Assembly: GCF_003931915.1 (NCBI RefSeq)
Contig: NZ_RSAA01000004.1
Coordinates: 266,264 to 330,263, forward strand
Direction: 5' to 3'
Source: Saccharopolyspora rhizosphaerae
GTDB taxonomy: Bacteria; Actinomycetota; Actinomycetes; Mycobacteriales; Pseudonocardiaceae
Length of the DNA stretch: 64,000 nt
The position numbers and the translations under genes are program-made. The number at the start of each line of letters is the position of its first letter. Position 1 is the first letter of the stretch. The notes below the pieces were generated by a model. It was given only the letters and a program-made list of their open reading frames with translations. It had not been told where the DNA came from and did no database searches. Of this stretch, positions 1-7,900 are shown one piece after another.

Positions 1-297
1 CACAGCTCCGACGTGGAGAAGGCCATCGAGGTCGCGGGCAAGGTCGCCGAGGAGGCCGCCGCCAAGGAACCGCTGTCGAACGACGTGCTGGAGCCGCCGC
101 AGATGCTCGGCGTCGACCAGATCACCTCGGACACGGTGACGCTGCGGCTCACGGTCAAGGTCCGTCCGGGCCGCCAGTGGGCGGTCCAGCGGCGGCTGCG
201 CGTGGAGATCAAGCGCGCCTACGACGACTCGTCCATCGACCCGCCGTACCCGCACGGCCGGCCGGTCCCGCCGGAGACCATCTCGACGAAGAACTGA
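1..297 (+). CDS. Mechanosensitive channel MscS family, C-terminal end (partial)
   Basis: Only the last 98 codons are inside the window, and the open frame runs in from base 1. The stretch containing EPPQMLGVDQI followed by TLRLTVKVRPGRQW and a basic amphipathic tail matches the cytoplasmic C-terminal domain of small-conductance mechanosensitive channels, which sits below the membrane pore and releases solutes on hypo-osmotic shock. No membrane segment is visible because the N-terminal part is missing. A hairpin follows the stop codon. Family assignment rests on pattern recognition of the C-terminal domain only. Confidence 0.7.
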   Translation, partial: HSSDVEKAIEVAGKVAEEAAAKEPLSNDVLEPPQMLGVDQITSDTVTLRLTVKVRPGRQWAVQRRLRVEIKRAYDDSSIDPPYPHGRPVPPETISTKN

Positions 298-309
298 CCT
301 GACCAGCGC

Positions 310-342
310 GATCCCCCCGGCCCGTCCGACCGGCCGGGGATC
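310..342 (+). terminator. GC-rich hairpin after the MscS-family gene
   Basis: An 11-bp stem with a two-base bulge (GATCCCC..GGCC pairing with GGCCGGGGATC) begins 13 bases after the stop. There is no U tract, as is common for actinobacterial terminators. Confidence 0.55.
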
Positions 343-482
343 GTCCTGCGGCCGCCCCCCGCGAGCTGCGGGCACGGCCCCCGCGGGCCGGCGGGCGTTG
401 GAGGAGAGCTCGAGCACGCCGCGACGGACAGCAGCTGCCTGACCACTGAAGCCCCCCGACGATGACCTGAGAGGATGGGAGG

Positions 483-866
483 GTGACTTCCGTGGAGAGT
501 TTCTACGAGCAGGTCGGCGGCGAAGCCACCTTCCGCTTCATCGTGGCCCGCTTCTACGAAGAAGTGGCCAAGGACGAGCTGCTGCGCCCGCTCTACCCCG
601 AGGAAGACCTGGGGCCGGCCGAGGAGCGGTTGCGCCTGTTCCTGATGCAGTACTGGGGCGGCCCGACCACCTACTCCGAGCGGCGCGGACATCCGCGACT
701 GCGGATGCGTCACGCGCCGTTCAAGATCGGTCCCGCCGAGCGCGACGCCTGGCTGCGCTGCATGGAGGTGGCCGTGGACGAGGCCCGGCTGAAGCCCGAA
801 CACCGCGACCAGCTCTGGAGGTACCTGGAGATGGCCGCCAACAGCATGATCAACTCGTGGTTCTGA
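483..866 (+). CDS. glbO: Group II truncated hemoglobin (trHbO)
   Basis: This 127-residue protein has the usual length of a group II (O-type) two-over-two globin, a cytoplasmic heme protein implicated in oxygen/NO chemistry and respiration. Visible family residues are Tyr25 (B10, in RFYEEV), Tyr38 (CD1), the proximal His77 in RMRHAPF, and Trp90 (G8) in RDAWLRC. The [23 protein letters not shown] block closely follows mycobacterial GlbO. Translation starts at GTG 483. The next gene begins close to or overlapping its end, so the two are probably co-transcribed. In M. tuberculosis glbO is likewise followed by a GH13 gene (aglA). Confidence 0.95.
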   Translation: MTSVESFYEQVGGEATFRFIVARFYEEVAKDELLRPLYPEEDLGPAEERLRLFLMQYWGGPTTYSERRGHPRLRMRHAPFKIGPAERDAWLRCMEVAVDEARLKPEHRDQLWRYLEMAANSMINSWF

Positions 867-904
867 GCGGCGGACCCGATCTAGGAGCGAAGGACGACCT
901 GGTG

Positions 905-1963
905 ATGCGGCAGGGCACGCAGGACCCCCTCGGTGAGCGACCGTGGTGGTTCGACGCGGTGTGCTACCAGATCGACGTCGGCGCGTTCGCCGACGCGGAC
1001 GACGACGGGGTCGGCGACCTCGACGGGATTCGGGGCAGGCTCGGCTACCTGGAGCTGCTGGGCGTCAACGTCGTCGTGCTGGCCGGCATCGCCGGTTCCG
1101 ACCCGGCCTCCCCCGCCCTGGCGAGGTTGCTGGCGGAGGCGCACGAGAACGGTCTGCGGGTCCTGCTGGCGCTGGACATCGATCCGGGGCGCACCGACCC
1201 GGGATCCCTGCTGCGCCCGTGGCTGGACCACGGCGTGGACGGGTTCCACCTGGCGCCGCGCAACGACCCGGAGGACGCGGTCGCCGCGGTGGTGGCCGAC
1301 TACCCGGACCGGATCGTGATCGGCAGCGGCACCGGGAACTGGCACCTGCTGTTCGGCCTGGACCTGGCGGTCGCCGGGTTCTCCGCGGAACCCGTGCGCA
1401 AAGCGATCACCACGGTGCTGGACCCCCCCGGCCCGCGCCCGGCGTGGGCGATGGCCAGCCGTGACACCACCCGGATCCGCGACCACGCGGCGTTGACGCC
1501 GGTGCGCGCGATGGCGCTGGTGCAGCTGGCGCTGCCGGGCGCGGTCTGCCTGCGGCACGGCGAGGAGCTCGGCCTGCCGGGCACGGAGCGGATCCGGATG
1601 CCGTGGGAAGGCCTGATGCGGCCCTTCGGCTTCTCCGCGGCGCAGGCGGACTGGTCCTCCATCCCGCACGACTGGGTGCACTTCACGGTCGAGGCGCAGC
1701 TGGAGGACGAGGACTCGACGCTGTCGCTGTACCGGCACGCGCTGGAGATGCGGGCGACGCACCCGGCGTTCGTGGGCGACGAGGTGGAGTGGTTCGGCGC
1801 ACCGGAGGACTGCTTCGCGTTCCGCCGGGTGGGCAGCAGCCTGATCTGCGCCCTGAACACCTCCGCGGAGCCCGTACCGCTGCCGCCCGGGGAGGTCCTG
1901 CTGAGCTCCCGACCGCTGGTGGCGGGCGAGTTGCCGCCGGGAACCGCCGCCTGGTTGGTGTGA
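905..1963 (+). CDS. GH13 alpha-glucosidase-like protein lacking catalytic residues
   Basis: The protein keeps the alpha-amylase barrel outline: an N-terminal WWFDAVCYQIDVGAFAD strand like the WW..AVxYQI opening of alpha-glucosidases, a GDLDGI motif, and a C-terminal small domain. It has only 352 residues against about 540 for the family. All four conserved regions are degraded. Region I (DxVxNH) reads LALDIDPG near residue 90. Region II has Ala117 where the nucleophile Asp belongs (DGFHLAP). Region III has IGSGT with no acid/base Glu. Region IV keeps Asp but lost His (ASRD). It is therefore unlikely to hydrolyse glycosides by the GH13 mechanism; a binding or structural role is inference. I chose ATG 905; GTG 902 or GTG 857 (overlapping glbO) are alternatives. 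Confidence 0.8.
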   Translation: MRQGTQDPLGERPWWFDAVCYQIDVGAFADADDDGVGDLDGIRGRLGYLELLGVNVVVLAGIAGSDPASPALARLLAEAHENGLRVLLALDIDPGRTDPGSLLRPWLDHGVDGFHLAPRNDPEDAVAAVVADYPDRIVIGSGTGNWHLLFGLDLAVAGFSAEPVRKAITTVLDPPGPRPAWAMASRDTTRIRDHAALTPVRAMALVQLALPGAVCLRHGEELGLPGTERIRMPWEGLMRPFGFSAAQADWSSIPHDWVHFTVEAQLEDEDSTLSLYRHALEMRATHPAFVGDEVEWFGAPEDCFAFRRVGSSLICALNTSAEPVPLPPGEVLLSSRPLVAGELPPGTAAWLV

Positions 1964-2052
1964 GCGGCACCTCGCGAACACGGGCAGGTGCGGGGGCGAC
2001 CGGAAGCGGTCGGTAGATTTCCAGTCATCGCCCCCGATCCGAGCTGGATGTC

Positions 2053-3354
2053 ATGACTGCTGTTGCGCCCGAACGGACTTCACCTCGGGTGCGGTCCGCT
2101 ACCGCCGGTAGGCCGGGGCGGCTGACAGGGGTCGACGTGGCCCGCTTCGTCGCCGTCTTCGGCATGTTCTGCATCCACTTCGGGGTGCCGTTCGTCGGCG
2201 GCTGGCCGGAGGTCTTGGCGGCCCAGTTCTTCAGCGGCCGGTCCACCGCGCTGTTCACGCTGCTGGCCGGGGTGTCGCTGGCGCTGATGACCGGCCGGAC
2301 CGCGCCGCCGTCCGGCGCGGCCTTGCGCGACGCCCGGCGCCGGGTGGCCGTGCGCGCGGCGGTGCTGCTGGTCCTCGGACTCGCGCTGGCCAAGTCGACC
2401 GAGGCGACCGGCTTCCTGCTGACGGTGATCATCCCGTTCTACGGCCTGTACTTCCTGCTGGCGGTGCCGTTCCTGGGCTTGCGGGCACGCGGCTTGGTGA
2501 TCGCGGCTGCGGTCAGCGCGGCGGTGGGACCGCAGCTGTCCTTCGTGCTGCGCGGCTGGATCGCCGCGGACACGCCGATGTCGGGCCTGGTCTCGTGGGT
2601 CAACAGCATCGATCCCGGGCACCTGCTGGCCAACGAGGGACTGTTCGACCTGCTGCTGCTCGGGTTCTACCCCGCCGCCTCCTACCTGCCGCTGGTGCTG
2701 GCGGGACTGGCGGTCGGGCGGATGGACCTGACCTCGCCCCGGGTGCGGCTGCGGATCGGCATCACCGGTCTGGTGCTGTCGCTGGTCGGCTACCAGCTGT
2801 CCTTCCTGTTGGTGCCCTTCGGCCCGCCGGCTCCGGTGGAGGGCACCATCCCGGTCGGGCACCCGGAGTGGCTGTTGGCATCGACCGCGCACAGCGGGAC
2901 GACCCTCGAGCTGCTGGGCTCGGGCGGGATCGCGCTGGTCATCCTGGCGCTCTGCCTGCAGGTCGCCGACCGGGCGGGCCGGTGGCTGACGCCGCTGGCC
3001 AAGGCCGGGTCGATGGCGCTGACGCTGTACGCGGCGCACGCGGTGGCGCTGGCCTGGCAGATCATCTCCGGCGGCTGGCCGTTGAGCGGCGTGCCGGAGG
3101 ACCTGGCGCACCTGGCGAGCATGGGCCCGGCGCTGCCGCTGGACGACCCGAACCTGCCGTGGTTCCCGCGCGATGGCCACGAGCCGACGGGCTTCGTGGC
3201 GTTCGTGAACGCCTTCATGCCCGAGGTGTTCCTGATCTTCACCTTCGCCTTCACCTACACCTGGCGGCACTTCTTCCGCCGAGGCCCGCTGGAGGCCCTG
3301 GTCAGCGACATCGTCCGCTGGACCACCACCCGCCGCCCCACTCCCACCCGCTGA
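2053..3354 (+). CDS. Multi-pass membrane protein, DUF418/YeiB-like (possible acyltransferase)
   Basis: This 433-residue protein has about ten hydrophobic segments. After a polar N-terminus of about 24 residues it opens with RLTGVDVARFVAVFGMF and an IHFG motif. That combination is typical of YeiB/DUF418 and related heparan-alpha-glucosaminide acetyltransferase-like proteins, which are predicted to move acyl groups across the membrane. The substrate is unknown. It stands alone between the GH13-like gene and a gene-free stretch rich in inverted repeats. The ATG start gives a complete first membrane segment. Family membership is fairly secure, function is not. Confidence 0.7.
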   Translation: MTAVAPERTSPRVRSATAGRPGRLTGVDVARFVAVFGMFCIHFGVPFVGGWPEVLAAQFFSGRSTALFTLLAGVSLALMTGRTAPPSGAALRDARRRVAVRAAVLLVLGLALAKSTEATGFLLTVIIPFYGLYFLLAVPFLGLRARGLVIAAAVSAAVGPQLSFVLRGWIAADTPMSGLVSWVNSIDPGHLLANEGLFDLLLLGFYPAASYLPLVLAGLAVGRMDLTSPRVRLRIGITGLVLSLVGYQLSFLLVPFGPPAPVEGTIPVGHPEWLLASTAHSGTTLELLGSGGIALVILALCLQVADRAGRWLTPLAKAGSMALTLYAAHAVALAWQIISGGWPLSGVPEDLAHLASMGPALPLDDPNLPWFPRDGHEPTGFVAFVNAFMPEVFLIFTFAFTYTWRHFFRRGPLEALVSDIVRWTTTRRPTPTR

Positions 3355-3421
3355 CGGCACGACGGAGCGGCCCGGAGCAGCTCCCGACCCCACCAGGAAG
3401 AACCCGGTGATCCGCCCCCGA

Positions 3422-3594
3422 GGACCCGGGGGTCCGTTGCGGACACGGAAGACCCGCGGAGATCGGGTCTCCGAGATACCGGGGGAATCCGTCCGGACAC
3501 CCGGAGGGCCCGCGATCACCGCGGTGTCAGGTCTCCGTGTGGCCACGTACCCGGAGAACCCGGTCGTCAGGGTTCTGATCACCGGGTTCTCCGG
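3422..3594. repeat. Cluster of inverted repeats in gene-free DNA
   Basis: The stretch 3355-3833 holds no convincing gene. It contains GGACCC/GGGTCC (3422-3435), AGACCC/GGGTCT (3450-3455 with 3465-3470), and a perfect 14-bp inverted repeat CCGGAGAACCCGGT (3551-3564) with ACCGGGTTCTCCGG (3581-3594). The first lies just after the DUF418-type gene and may be its terminator. The large one could act as a bidirectional terminator or a protein site. Confidence 0.6.
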
Positions 3595-3833
3595 ACGCGC
3601 GCAGCAGGTGGTCGAGAGCTTGCTGGGCTTGTTCCGGGTGCGGCGGAGCCGCTGTCCTCAGGTGCGGAACTCAGCCCGCACCCACCGCGGGTTCTGAGCG
3701 GCGTCGTGGCGAGCACGCCGCGACGCCGCGTGCAGCCGAGGTGCTCGAAGAGCGGCGGACCGAGCCACGGGGCCGCTGCGCTCTCCCGTTCCGGGGGTTT
3801 CTGCCACCCGCACCCCACGCGGAGCGACCGACC

Positions 3834-4475
3834 CTAGAGCAACAGCGGAAGGAGGGCGTGGCGGCGGCGCACCACTGCGCCGAAGCGGGAGTCGAGGCGC
3901 AGCCACGAGTCCGTGGCGCTGACGCGGACGATCTCCTCCTCGGCCGGGGAGTCGACCAGGAATCCCATGCCGGACAGCACGAACAGGCAGCGCAACGGGA
4001 CCTTCACGTCGTACCCGGCGCCCTGGACGGTGAAGACCTCCTGGTCCAGCAACGAGGCCGGCGGGGTTCCCTTCGGCCCGACGTTCTCCTTGGCGACGTC
4101 GATGCCGCGTTCGGCGACCTCGCCCACCAAGCGGGCCGGGAGGTCGTCAACGCGCTTCCACCCGGTGGCCGGAGGCAGCTCCGAGCGCCACAGCAGGTCC
4201 TTGGGCGCCCCCGGGTCCATCACCTCACCACCGGCGACGGTGAGCGTCGCGAGCAGTTCGTTGCCGGAGAGGCTGAGGTCGGAGGGCTCGACGGAGCCCA
4301 CCACGGAGCGGGTGGACAGGGCGTCGAACGGGGTGGCCGCCCAGACGTCCATCCGGTCGCTGTCGGGCCGGTTGCGCATCCGGACCACGGCTTGGGAGTC
4401 GAGCCGGACCGCGCGTGCCACGAAGGCGCCCAGGTCGTCGCGCTCGACCCGGTCGGTCATGCGGAGCTCAGGCAC
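3834..4475 (-). CDS. Conserved hypothetical protein (Rv2474c-like position)
   Basis: This is a 213-residue soluble protein without membrane segments or a signal peptide. It starts at GTG 4475 and overlaps the end of the upstream thioesterase gene by 8 bases, so translation is probably coupled. By gene order it corresponds to the hypothetical gene that follows the thioesterase and gdh in mycobacteria (Rv2474c). The sequence is acidic with several Trp and Arg residues, and no catalytic motif is recognisable. Function unknown; co-transcription with gdh and the thioesterase is inferred from strand and spacing. Confidence 0.7.
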   Translation of the reverse strand: MPELRMTDRVERDDLGAFVARAVRLDSQAVVRMRNRPDSDRMDVWAATPFDALSTRSVVGSVEPSDLSLSGNELLATLTVAGGEVMDPGAPKDLLWRSELPPATGWKRVDDLPARLVGEVAERGIDVAKENVGPKGTPPASLLDQEVFTVQGAGYDVKVPLRCLFVLSGMGFLVDSPAEEEIVRVSATDSWLRLDSRFGAVVRRRHALLPLLL

Positions 4476-4893
4476 GACCGGGCTCCAGCTGCTCCGCCTG
4501 CCACCCCGACAGGAACTCGCGCTCGTCGGCGGTGAGCCGGCGGGGACGTCCGGCGCTCAGGTCGTAGGGCACCATCAGGGTTTCGGCGGTGCACACGGCT
4601 TCCTGAGCGAACGCGGTGTAGTCGATGACGAACGAGGCCGCCTTGAGGTCGCGCACCGACATGCGGACCTGCAGCGATCCGGCCGCGTACATCAGCGGCG
4701 CGTGGTAGTCGATGACCACGCGAGCGACGACCATGCCTTCGGCCATCCCGAGCAGGCCCTGCTTCTCCGCCTCGGTGAACAGCAGGTCCGCCCGCGCCTC
4801 CTCCAGCAACGTGATCGTCCTGGCGTGGTTGACGTGGCCGAACGCGTCCATGTCAGACCAGCGCAGAGCCACCTCGGCTACGTACGCGCCCAC
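4468..4893 (-). CDS. Acyl-CoA thioesterase, 4HBT hotdog fold
   Basis: The 141-residue protein has the 4-hydroxybenzoyl-CoA thioesterase signature near its N-terminus (RWSDMDAFGHVNHART), with the catalytic Asp in DMDAFGHVNH. It then shows the hotdog strand pattern ending in TAETLMVPYDL. Such enzymes hydrolyse acyl-CoA thioesters in the cytoplasm; the acyl chain cannot be read from sequence. GTG 4893 is preceded by an AGAGGAAGG ribosome site. The longer open frame upstream is a shadow of gdh. The gene lies between gdh and the Rv2474c-like gene, as in mycobacteria (Rv2475c). Confidence 0.85.
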   Translation of the reverse strand: MGAYVAEVALRWSDMDAFGHVNHARTITLLEEARADLLFTEAEKQGLLGMAEGMVVARVVIDYHAPLMYAAGSLQVRMSVRDLKAASFVIDYTAFAQEAVCTAETLMVPYDLSAGRPRRLTADEREFLSGWQAEQLEPGRA

Positions 4894-4917
4894 AGGGCCT
4901 TCCTCTCTGCCGTGTCC

Positions 4918-4955
4918 GGGGTGGGGAGGTTCCCGCCCGGGAACCTCCCCACCCC
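4918..4955 (-). terminator. 18-bp perfect hairpin after gdh
   Basis: GGGGTGGGGAGGTTCCCG and its exact complement face each other with a two-base CC centre, starting 5 bases after the gdh stop and ending 24 bases before the thioesterase start. There is no U tract. It probably terminates or attenuates gdh transcripts before the two small downstream genes. Confidence 0.7.
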
Positions 4956-4960
4956 TCAGG

Positions 4961-7900
4961 TCACCGGACCATGCTGCGGAGCTGACGCGCCGCCACCGAC
5001 AGCGTGGCCAGGTCAAGCCGCCCGGAGTTGACGATCTCCTCCAGCGACGAGTTGGCCCGCGCAAGCCGCGAAGCGTTCGCCGACTCCCACCGCGCGATCT
5101 TCTCCTCCGCACCCTCGCCGGGCTCGGAGGCCCGCAAGGCGTCCACGGTGATCGCGCGCAGCGATGCGTAGAAATCATCCCGCAGCGCCAGCCTAGCCAG
5201 TGCGTGCCACCGGTTGCCGCGCTCCAGCTGGTTGACCGCCAGCAGCATCCGCTCCACGTCCAGGTGCGCCCACAGCGCGTAGTACAGTTCGGCGCTCTCC
5301 CGCGGGCTGCGCTCCGCGGTGATGCCCGCGTCGCGCTCGGCCAGCTCGGCGACCTCGCGGATGTCCAGCAGGGCGAACGCGTCGAGCAGCACCCCGACCC
5401 GCTCGGCCAGCTCCTCCGGAACCCCGGCGGAGACCCAGCGCTCGATCCGCGCGGCGACGCCCTCGGCGGCCCGCCCGCGCAGCAGCCCCCGCACGGTCGG
5501 CATGAGATCAGCCACAACCGGCCGGAACCGGGTGATCTCGGCGCCGATGGCCAACGGCTGCGGCCGGTTGGTCAGCATCCAGCGGGCCGCCCGGTCGAGC
5601 AGCCGCCGACTCTCCAGCACCATCTCGTCGGCGACGGCGCTCGGCACCGAGCCGCCCAGCGCGTCGATGTCCGACCACAACCGTCGCAGGTCGTAGACGT
5701 GGGTGACGACCGCGAACGCCCGCACCGCGTCGGTGGTGGAGGCGCTGAGCTCCTCCGACAACCGGTAGGCGTAGCTGATCCCCGCGCCGTCGACCATCTC
5801 GTTGACCAGCAACGTCGTGATGATCTCGCGGCGCAGCGGGTGCGCGGGGATGGCGTCGCCGTAGCGCTCCCGCAGCGGCTTCGGGAAGTACTCCGGCAAC
5901 CGCTCGGCGAACGCTTCGGCGTCGGGCAGGCCGCTGTCGAGCACGTCGCTCTTGAGCTGGAGCTTGACGTGCGCCATCAGCGTCGCCAACTCCGGCGAGG
6001 TCAGGCCCTCGCCGGACTTCTCCAGGTCGCGGAAGGCCTTCTTGCTCGGCAGGGCCTCCAGCTCGCGGTCCAGCCCGGTGGCCTGCTCCAGCGCGGTGAC
6101 CTGCCGGGCGTGCACCGACAGCATCGAGGCCGCGTGGGCGCGGGAGATGCCCAGGACCGCGTTCTGCCGGTGGTTGTCGGCCAGCACCAGCTCACCGACC
6201 TCGTCGGTCATCTCGGCGAGCAGCTCGTTGCGCTGCTGACCGCCGAGCCTGCCCTCGCTGACCAGCTGGTCGAGCAGGATCTTGATGTTGACCTCGTGGT
6301 CGGAGCAGTCCACACCGGCGGAGTTGTCCAGCGCGTCGGTGTTGACCTTGCCGCCGTTGCGGGCGAACTCGATCCGCCCCAGCTGGGTCAGGCCCAGGTT
6401 GCCGCCTTCGCCGACGACCTTGACCCGCAGGTCGGCGCCGTTGACGCGCACCGCGTCGTTGGCCTTGTCGCCGACGTCGGCGTGCGTCTCGACAGTGGAC
6501 TTGACGTAGGTGCCGATGCCGCCGTTCCACAGCAGGTCGGCCGGCGCCTGCAGGATGTGCTTGATCAGCTCGGCGGGAGCCAGCTGCTCGATCGACTCGT
6601 CGATGCCCAGCGCTGCGCGGATCTGCGGGTTCAGCGGGATCGACTTCAGCGAGCGCGACCACACGCCGCCGCCCTGGCTGATCTTGCCGCGGTCGTAGTC
6701 GTCCCAGGTCGAGCGCGGCAGCTCGAAGAGCCTCCGCCGCTCGGCGAAGGAGACCGCCGCCTCCGGGTCCGGGTCGATGAAGACGTGCATGTGGTTGAAG
6801 GCGGCCACGAGCCGGATGTGCTCGGACAGCAGCATGCCGTTGCCGAACACGTCACCGGCCATGTCGCCGATGCCGACGACCGTGAACTCCTCGCGCTGGG
6901 TGTCCACGTCGAGCTCGCGGAAGTGCCGCTTGACGCTCTCCCACGCGCCCTTGGCCGTGATGCCCATGGCCTTGTGGTCGTAGCCGACCGAACCGCCGGA
7001 GGCGAAGGCGTCACCGAGCCAGAACCCGTAGGACTGGGCCACCTCGTTGGCGATGTCGGAGAACGTCGCCGTGCCCTTGTCGGCCGCCACGACCAGGTAG
7101 GTGTCGTCGCCGTCGTGGCGCACCACGTCCGGCGGTGGGGCGACCTCGTTGCCGACCAGGTTGTCGGTGAGGTCGAGCAGACCGGAGATGAACATCCGGT
7201 AGCAGGTCATGCCCTCGTCCAGCGACGCCTTGCGGTCCACGGCCGGGTCGCCCGTGGGGAGCGGCGGGCGCTTGACCACGAAGCCGCCCTTGGCCCCGAC
7301 CGGTACGATCACCGCGTTCTTCACCGCCTGCGCCTTGACCAGGCCCAGGATCTCGGTGCGGAAGTCCTGCGGGCGGTCCGACCAGCGCAGACCACCGCGC
7401 GCGACGGACCCGAACCGCAGGTGCACGCCCTCCACCCACGGCGAGTACACGAAGACCTCGAACTGCGGCCGCGGTTCGGGCAGGCCGGGGATCTCGCGCG
7501 GTTCCAGCTTGAACGCCAGGAACGGGCGCTCGCGCTCGCGGGTGTCGACGAAGTAGTTGGTGCGCAGCGTCGCTCGGATCAGGCTCAGGTAGTTGCGCAG
7601 GATCCGGTCCGCGTCGAGGCTGGTGACCTCGTCGATCAGCTTGGTGACCGATTCGGTGAGCTCGCCTTCGCGCGCCGCGCGGTCGGCTTCGCCCAGCTCG
7701 GGGTCGAAGCGGGTCTCGAACAGGCGCACCAGCTCGGTCGTGGTGGTGCGGTGGGTGAGCATCGAGTCCTCGATGTAGTCCTGCGTGTAGGCGATGCCCA
7801 CCTGGCGCAGGTACTTGGCGTAGGCGCGCAGCACGGCGGCCTGCCGCCAGTTCAGCCCGGCCCGCAGCACCAGCGCGTTGAACCGGTCGATCTCGGCTTC

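Noticed and set aside
3407..3697. A 96-codon plus-strand frame after the DUF418-type gene
   Set aside because: It runs through three inverted repeats, lacks a ribosome site and has no recognisable domain.
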